Assembly (NCBI GenBank): GCA_001795115.1
Contig: MGNI01000123.1
Location: 9,153 to 34,145, forward strand
Length of the DNA stretch: 24,993 nucleotides
Reading direction: 5' to 3'
Source: Chloroflexi bacterium RBG_16_48_8
GTDB taxonomy: Bacteria; Chloroflexota; Anaerolineae; Anaerolineales; E44-bin32
Part shown: piece after piece, positions 20,748 to 24,993 of the stretch
How positions within the stretch are numbered: the first letter of the stretch is position 1
Layout: the number at the start of each line of letters is the position of its first letter
The notes under the pieces: generated by a model
What the model saw: only the letters and a program-made list of their open reading frames with translations
What the model was told of the DNA's origin: nothing
Database searches by the model: none
Made by a program: the position numbers and the translations under genes

Positions 20748-22085
20748 ATGAAAATCCGGCTTAAGTTTCTAACATGCTTTAGTATTTTATTAGCAGCATC
20801 GCTACTGCTGACATCGTGTGCTCCGACAGCAACCCCCAGCGAAGAGCCAACAGCTGCAATCATCAAGGAAACCGTCATCGTTCCAAAAGAGGTTGAAGTT
20901 GAAAAGGTAGTCACTGCCACTCCGGAACCGGCCGTCATCAGCTTCTGGCATGCATACAACGAAGTAGAAACCGAATTGCTGGAAACTGAGGTAATCCCGC
21001 TATTCGAAGAAGCTAACCCTGGGGTAACGGTGGAGCTACTAAATGTTCCGTACGATGATTTCCGGCGCAAATTATTGGTAGCGCTGACGGGAGGATCTCC
21101 GCCTGATTTAATGCGAGGAGATATTGCTTGGATAACTGAATTTGCATATATGGGTGCTCTTGAGCCTTTGGACGAGTTCATGTCAGATTTTGACTCTTAT
21201 GCGGAAGCGGTCTTTCCTGGACCACTCTCCACCAATCTGCTGAAGGATCATTATTATGGCTTGCCGTTGGACACAAACACAAGGGTGCTAATCTACAACA
21301 CTGAAATGTTTGCGGATGCGGGAATTGCTGGTCCGCCGGAGACCATTGATGATTTTCTGGCTGCGTGCGAGAAGATAGAAGCTTTCGATGCAGAGCTCTA
21401 TTGCTTCGCTGATGGTGGAACGTATGGGTGGGCGGTGAACCCATGGATCTGGAGTATGGGAAGTGATATTGTCGACTCCAGCTGGACTACGGCCAGTGGA
21501 TATCTTGATGGACCAGGAACACAAGCAACCTACGAATTCCTTAAGGACTTGCTGGATAAGGGCTATATGCATCCGACGATCGTAGAGGGTGGTCTGGATG
21601 TTTGGGGAGCCTTTGGAAATGGCGAAGTGGGCATGATCCTTGAAGGCCCATGGTTCCCGCCATATTACGGGGGTGAGGCAGAATACGGCTTCGCATTGAT
21701 GCCGGCAGGCGATGGCGGACATATCTCTGTGGTTGGGGGCGAGGATATTGCGTTATTTATGCAAAGCCAACACAAGGAAGAGGCAGTGAATTTTATCCGG
21801 TTCATGCTCACCGAAGAAATCCAGCTGACGATGGCTCAGGTCGGCCAAATACCGGTGCTGAAGAGTGCATTGGAATCCGACTACATTGTTAACCATGAGT
21901 TCTTTGGTTACTTCCTTGAACAGCTTCAATACTCAAAGGCCCGACTCCCGCATCCAAATTGGACAAAGATTGAAGATGTTTACAAGATTGCTGGAGCTGA
22001 GTACTTGCTCGGGTTGAAGAGTTTCGAAGAGGCACTTGGGGCAGCTGCGGTCACGATAGATTCCCTATTGGTTCTTGAAGACTAG
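20748..22085 (+). CDS. Extracellular sugar-binding lipoprotein of an ABC importer
   Basis: A 445-residue family 1 solute-binding protein. A signal peptide ends in the lipobox LTSC with Cys24 as the lipidation site. Residues about 25-62 are a linker rich in Thr, Pro, Glu and Val (VPKEVEVEKVVTATPEP) of a style common in Chloroflexota. The binding fold follows: ISFWHAYNEVETELLETEVIP, PPDLMRGDIAWITEFA, YGLPLDTNTRVLIYNTEMF, MILEGPWFPPYY and GGEDIALFMQS. Aromatic residues suit sugar stacking. GGAGGAG precedes ATG 20748. It is the first gene after a palindromic operator, is followed by a hairpin, then two permeases, and probably delivers oligosaccharide, consistent with the GH66 gene downstream. Confidence 0.93.
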   Translation: MKIRLKFLTCFSILLAASLLLTSCAPTATPSEEPTAAIIKETVIVPKEVEVEKVVTATPEPAVISFWHAYNEVETELLETEVIPLFEEANPGVTVELLNVPYDDFRRKLLVALTGGSPPDLMRGDIAWITEFAYMGALEPLDEFMSDFDSYAEAVFPGPLSTNLLKDHYYGLPLDTNTRVLIYNTEMFADAGIAGPPETIDDFLAACEKIEAFDAELYCFADGGTYGWAVNPWIWSMGSDIVDSSWTTASGYLDGPGTQATYEFLKDLLDKGYMHPTIVEGGLDVWGAFGNGEVGMILEGPWFPPYYGGEAEYGFALMPAGDGGHISVVGGEDIALFMQSQHKEEAVNFIRFMLTEEIQLTMAQVGQIPVLKSALESDYIVNHEFFGYFLEQLQYSKARLPHPNWTKIEDVYKIAGAEYLLGLKSFEEALGAAAVTIDSLLVLED

Positions 22086-22100
22086 CGCCCAAGAGAGGAG

Positions 22101-22120
22101 ACCCTGACAATTGTCAGGGT
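22101..22120 (+). promoter_or_regulatory. Perfect 20-bp hairpin between binding protein and permease genes
   Basis: ACCCTGACAATTGTCAGGGT is a 20-base perfect palindrome 15 bases after the binding-protein stop, followed by TTCC rather than a long T run. Such hairpins commonly protect the upstream mRNA or cause partial termination, giving far more binding protein than permease. This is inferred from position and structure. Confidence 0.65.
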
Positions 22121-22139
22121 TTCCTGTACCATTATCAAG

Positions 22140-23051
22140 ATGATATTCCCTTCTGTGAGATTATCAAGACGATCGCAGCAGGTTATTTCGGCGTGGGTTT
22201 TTATTCTCCCAGGCTTGCTTCTTTACGTTATCTTCCTAATCTATCCAATTATTAAAGCTCTCCAGATGAGCTTTTACGAGTGGAGTGTAATGCCTGGAGA
22301 TCCCAACGAATTCATTGGTTTAGTAAATTATTCCCGAGCACTAAGAGATCCTATTGTGGCTGTATCGATGCGGAACACAGTGCTGTACACAATCATCACA
22401 GTTCCAGGACAAATGATCCTTGCGTTTTTCTTTGCTTTCTTGGTGGATAAAGTTGCTCGAGGGAAGATATTCTTTCGAACGTTATATTACATTCCTGTGA
22501 TTACCTCTTGGGTTGTTGTATCCATTTTATTCCGCTATTTCTTCCAAAGCCCAAAGGGACTAATTAACCACATATTATTAGATATCCTTCATGTGATCCA
22601 GCAACCTATAGCATGGTTTAGGGAACCAGCAACAGCCTTCATCCCCATTCTAGTATTAGGCATATGGAAGGGGATTGGTTGGTCAATGGTCATTTTTCTG
22701 GCTGCACTCCAAACCATTCCAAAAGAGTTTTATGATGCAGCCGCTATTGATGGGGCGACAGCATGGAGAAAACTTATTAGCATTACCTTACCTTTAATAC
22801 GCCCTACCCTTGTTTTTACTCTGGTGATGCTCATGATTGGGGGCTTCAACGTATTTATTTCTGTTGTTTTGATCACCAATGGTGGACCAGCGCAAAGCAC
22901 GGAAGTGATTTTGAGCTACATGTATCATCAGGCATTCGATTATATAGATTTCGGATATGGCGCTGCATTGGCCTTCATTGTCGCAATAATTATTGTCACT
23001 GTAAGTTATCTTCAAATTCGCTTCCTGCGGAGGCCGGAGGAAATCAGCTAA
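22140..23051 (+). CDS. Sugar ABC transporter permease (MalF type)
   Basis: A 303-residue inner-membrane permease with about six membrane segments, the first at about residues 17-40 (ISAWVFILPGLLLYVIFLIYPI). The cytoplasmic loop that docks to the ATPase, the EAA motif, is YDAAAIDGATAWRKLISITLPLIRP. It should pair with the following MalG-type permease. The start ATG 22140 has no good ribosome site and lies 20 bases after the hairpin. A 14-base word, ATTATCAAGAyGAT, is present at 22131-22144 and 22160-22173, straddling the start. A GTG at 22155 is an alternative start. No ATPase gene is present in the window, so a shared MsmK/MalK-type ATPase is presumably encoded elsewhere. Confidence 0.92.
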   Translation: MIFPSVRLSRRSQQVISAWVFILPGLLLYVIFLIYPIIKALQMSFYEWSVMPGDPNEFIGLVNYSRALRDPIVAVSMRNTVLYTIITVPGQMILAFFFAFLVDKVARGKIFFRTLYYIPVITSWVVVSILFRYFFQSPKGLINHILLDILHVIQQPIAWFREPATAFIPILVLGIWKGIGWSMVIFLAALQTIPKEFYDAAAIDGATAWRKLISITLPLIRPTLVFTLVMLMIGGFNVFISVVLITNGGPAQSTEVILSYMYHQAFDYIDFGYGAALAFIVAIIIVTVSYLQIRFLRRPEEIS

Positions 23052-23884
23052 TGAGAATCCGAAAGTCTCTCCAAACTGGCATCCTCTATATTGTTATTAT
23101 CGGTGGAGCAATCAATTTGATCCTGCCGTTTGTTTGGATGATTTCCACTTCGTTGAAAGAGTACAGTTTCATCCTTGATTACCCTCCCCGACTTATTCCG
23201 GAAGAACCATCTCTTAATAACTTTATTAAAGCATGGTTATCAAGCAATTTTCAGCAGTACTTTAAGAACAGCCTATTTGTGGCCTCAATATCAGTGATTC
23301 TTGTGGTTTTATTCTCGGCTATGATGGCGTATGCATTTGCGCGGCTGGAATTTCCCGGTAAAGATGCGATATTTTACTCAATATTGCTTGTGCTAATGAT
23401 CCCCAACATGGTAGGCATCATTCCCCAATTTCTATTGGCGAAGGAGCTTGGACTACGAAACAGTTTATGGGGCCTTATCCTATTCTACGTCTCGGGTAGC
23501 ATTCCTTTCAACACCTTTCTTCTAAGGGGTTTCTTCGAGACACTCCCAAGCGAACTTGAAGATGCGATCCTCATTGATGGAGGGAATTATTTCACCATTT
23601 TCATTAAGATGATTCTTCCATTGTCAAAACCTGCATTAGCAACTGTTTCCATTTTTTCATTCCTTGGATTTTGGGATGAGTACATTTTGGCCCTGACTTT
23701 TATCGACGATCCCGGTCGGCGAACTCTGCCTGTTGCGATAGCAACATTCTACGGACAACATGCAACTGATTGGGGTCTTGTTTTCGCTGCATCATTAATT
23801 GCAGTCGTACCGGTAATGATTGTTTTTATTAGCATGCAACGTTATTTCGTTGGAGGTTTAACATCTGGGGCATTCAAAGGATAG
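23051..23884 (+). CDS. Sugar ABC transporter permease (MalG type)
   Basis: A 277-residue permease with about six membrane segments and the EAA loop EDAILIDGGNYFTIFIKMILPLSKP. The N-terminal segment with ILPFVWMISTSLKE is typical of MalG-type subunits. Its ATG overlaps the TAA of the preceding permease by one base (TAATG), and GGAGG is a few bases upstream, so the two are translationally coupled. The sequence FWDEYILALTFI and the C-terminal FVGGLTSGAFKG are family features. Its stop overlaps the open frame of the GH66 gene, supporting one transcript for import and extracellular cleavage. Confidence 0.93.
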   Translation: MRIRKSLQTGILYIVIIGGAINLILPFVWMISTSLKEYSFILDYPPRLIPEEPSLNNFIKAWLSSNFQQYFKNSLFVASISVILVVLFSAMMAYAFARLEFPGKDAIFYSILLVLMIPNMVGIIPQFLLAKELGLRNSLWGLILFYVSGSIPFNTFLLRGFFETLPSELEDAILIDGGNYFTIFIKMILPLSKPALATVSIFSFLGFWDEYILALTFIDDPGRRTLPVAIATFYGQHATDWGLVFAASLIAVVPVMIVFISMQRYFVGGLTSGAFKG

Positions 23885-23925
23885 CTATCATTACTCATGT
23901 TAGGGTTCCTGGGCTTATTCCCATA

Positions 23926-24993
23926 GTGGTTGTCGTATTTCTCTGTTCTTGTGGCCGAGTGCACGTCCTGCCGACAGAGATGCAAATTGCCATTCCTATT
24001 TCTACGGAGATGCCAATGGTCCAATCATTGACGATCAAGGAAATTCGACTTGACCGTGCCTTCTACCATCCTGGTGAAAGTGTTCAATTGTCGATTCATG
24101 TCGAAAGCCAGACTAGTGAACCTGCAAATGTAAAGTTGTTTGTCACAATCCGTCATCTTACCGAAGTTATCGATACGATGGAAGAAATGATCCTGTTCAC
24201 AGGAGGTGAACAGGAGATTGACTTGACCTATCTCCCACCATCCGGGACACCAAGAGGGTATGGAATCGACCTTTGCTTTGAAACGCAATCGAATGAACAG
24301 CTGGCTTGTGGTTCTGCTGCCTTCGATGTTCTTCAACGCTGGACGCAATCACCCAGGTATGGTTTCCTGACAGATTTCTTTCCCAGACGGTCAGATGTTT
24401 CCCAAACAATCGAGAGCCTCGCTCGTTATCACATCAACGGGCTGCAATTCTACGATTGGATGTACCGTCACGACCAATTCATGACGGATCAAGACCCTTA
24501 CCTCGATCCGCTAGGCCGTCAGCTTTCTCGCGTCACAGTTGAAAATCTGATCATAGCAGCTCATGAGCGAAATATCGCTTCGATGCCCTACACAGCTATC
24601 TACGCTGCTTCGATTCCTTTTTATGAGGAGCACCAGGACTGGGCATTGTTTCAAGCTAATGGTCAACCATATTTGCTAGGGGAGAATTTCTTGGTTTATA
24701 TGGATCCACGACCAGATTCGCCGTGGGTGGAACATCTCCTTGGGCAATTTGATCAAGTATTGCGGGAAATGGATTTTGATGGCATTCACTTGGATCAATA
24801 TGGCGACCCAAAGGAGGGCTATGACGCTCAGGGGGAAAGATTCGATCTTGCCTCGCCGTTGGCTCAGACGATCAATGCTACAAAGGACTTGGCTCGCTCC
24901 CATCGTCCACAAGGAGCTGTTGTGTTCAATGCGGTAAATAATTGGCCGATTGAGACGGTTGCTCCATCGGAGCAAGATTTCATCTACATCGAG
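23926..24993 (+). CDS. GH66 family glycosidase lipoprotein (dextranase / cycloisomaltooligosaccharide glucanotransferase type), 3' cut
   Basis: The frame is open to the window end. After a hydrophobic segment IPIVVVVFLCSCG with a lipobox-like LCSC, a beta-sandwich begins (EIRLDRAFYHPGESVQLSIHV). The (beta/alpha)8 region follows, with RYGFLTDFF, YHINGLQFYDWMYRHD and FDGIHLDQYGDPKEGY. The Asp in HLDQYG (codon 24793-24795) matches the GH66 nucleophile. The last visible codon, Glu in DFIYIE, is 66 residues on and fits the acid/base. GH66 enzymes cut or cyclise alpha-1,6-glucan. GTG 23926 is the first canonical start, but it truncates the signal peptide. GGAGG at 23852-23856 stands 6 bases before an ATC at 23863 that would give a full lipoprotein signal. 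Dextranase and cyclase cannot be separated here. Confidence 0.85.
   Translation, partial: MVVVFLCSCGRVHVLPTEMQIAIPISTEMPMVQSLTIKEIRLDRAFYHPGESVQLSIHVESQTSEPANVKLFVTIRHLTEVIDTMEEMILFTGGEQEIDLTYLPPSGTPRGYGIDLCFETQSNEQLACGSAAFDVLQRWTQSPRYGFLTDFFPRRSDVSQTIESLARYHINGLQFYDWMYRHDQFMTDQDPYLDPLGRQLSRVTVENLIIAAHERNIASMPYTAIYAASIPFYEEHQDWALFQANGQPYLLGENFLVYMDPRPDSPWVEHLLGQFDQVLREMDFDGIHLDQYGDPKEGYDAQGERFDLASPLAQTINATKDLARSHRPQGAVVFNAVNNWPIETVAPSEQDFIYIE

Noticed and set aside
1..24993. CRISPR arrays, tRNA and rRNA genes
   Set aside because: No regularly spaced repeats, no cloverleaf with a T-arm GTTCRA and matching stems, and no rRNA core sequences were recognised on reading both strands.

Overview
The window looks like a chromosomal fragment from a Chloroflexota bacterium, most likely Anaerolineae or a relative. 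No rRNA or other phylogenetic marker was scored. The assignment rests on protein style: a substrate-binding lipoprotein with a charged 'EVEVEKVVTATPEP' linker after its lipobox, a stand-alone Flp pilin, a DUF951 protein, an AmmeMemoRadiSam-type radical SAM enzyme, a T-box-controlled pheS/pheT pair, and several likely leaderless or TTG/GTG starts. No tRNA, rRNA or CRISPR array was seen.

Left part (1-7.4 kb): the N-terminus of an AAC(3)-type acetyltransferase (minus), an enoyl-CoA hydratase (minus), a YbaK-type tRNA deacylase overlapping a truncated M23 peptidase-like protein (minus), a 119-bp element of interleaved inverted repeats, a 47-residue Flp pilin that is easy to miss, DUF951 (minus), an M50 membrane protease preceded by an 11-codon upstream ORF and a perfect palindrome, a TyrA-like dehydrogenase lacking both usual catalytic His motifs, and a Kbl-type PLP enzyme ending at a bidirectional terminator.

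Middle part (7.2-17.9 kb): a small Cys-containing protein, an unknown ~100-residue protein, and the radical SAM enzyme are on the minus strand. The last of these is divergent from mobA across a 61-bp gap with promoters almost touching both start codons. mobA is followed by a class V aminotransferase whose desulfurase Cys loop is missing, a cyclic-nucleotide-binding-fold protein without a DNA-binding domain, and a one-domain Nfu scaffold. On the minus strand, a strong promoter and a T-box leader drive pheS, a four-helix-bundle (IVP-like) gene and pheT, with a DNPH1-like nucleotide hydrolase downstream. The four-helix-bundle gene is bracketed by inverted purine/pyrimidine repeats and sits exactly between the pheS stop and the pheT ribosome-binding region.

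Right part (17.9-25 kb): a decayed insertion sequence with TG...CA ends and several end repeats abuts the pheS promoter. Beyond it is a carbohydrate locus on the plus strand: a ROK regulator with a near-consensus promoter and palindromic operator, then a second palindrome, a sugar-binding lipoprotein, a 20-bp perfect hairpin, two MalF/MalG-type permeases, and a GH66-type (dextranase / cycloisomaltooligosaccharide glucanotransferase) lipoprotein cut by the window edge at its predicted acid/base Glu. I infer that these genes capture and import alpha-1,6-glucan oligosaccharides under ROK control. The transport ATPase is not in the window.
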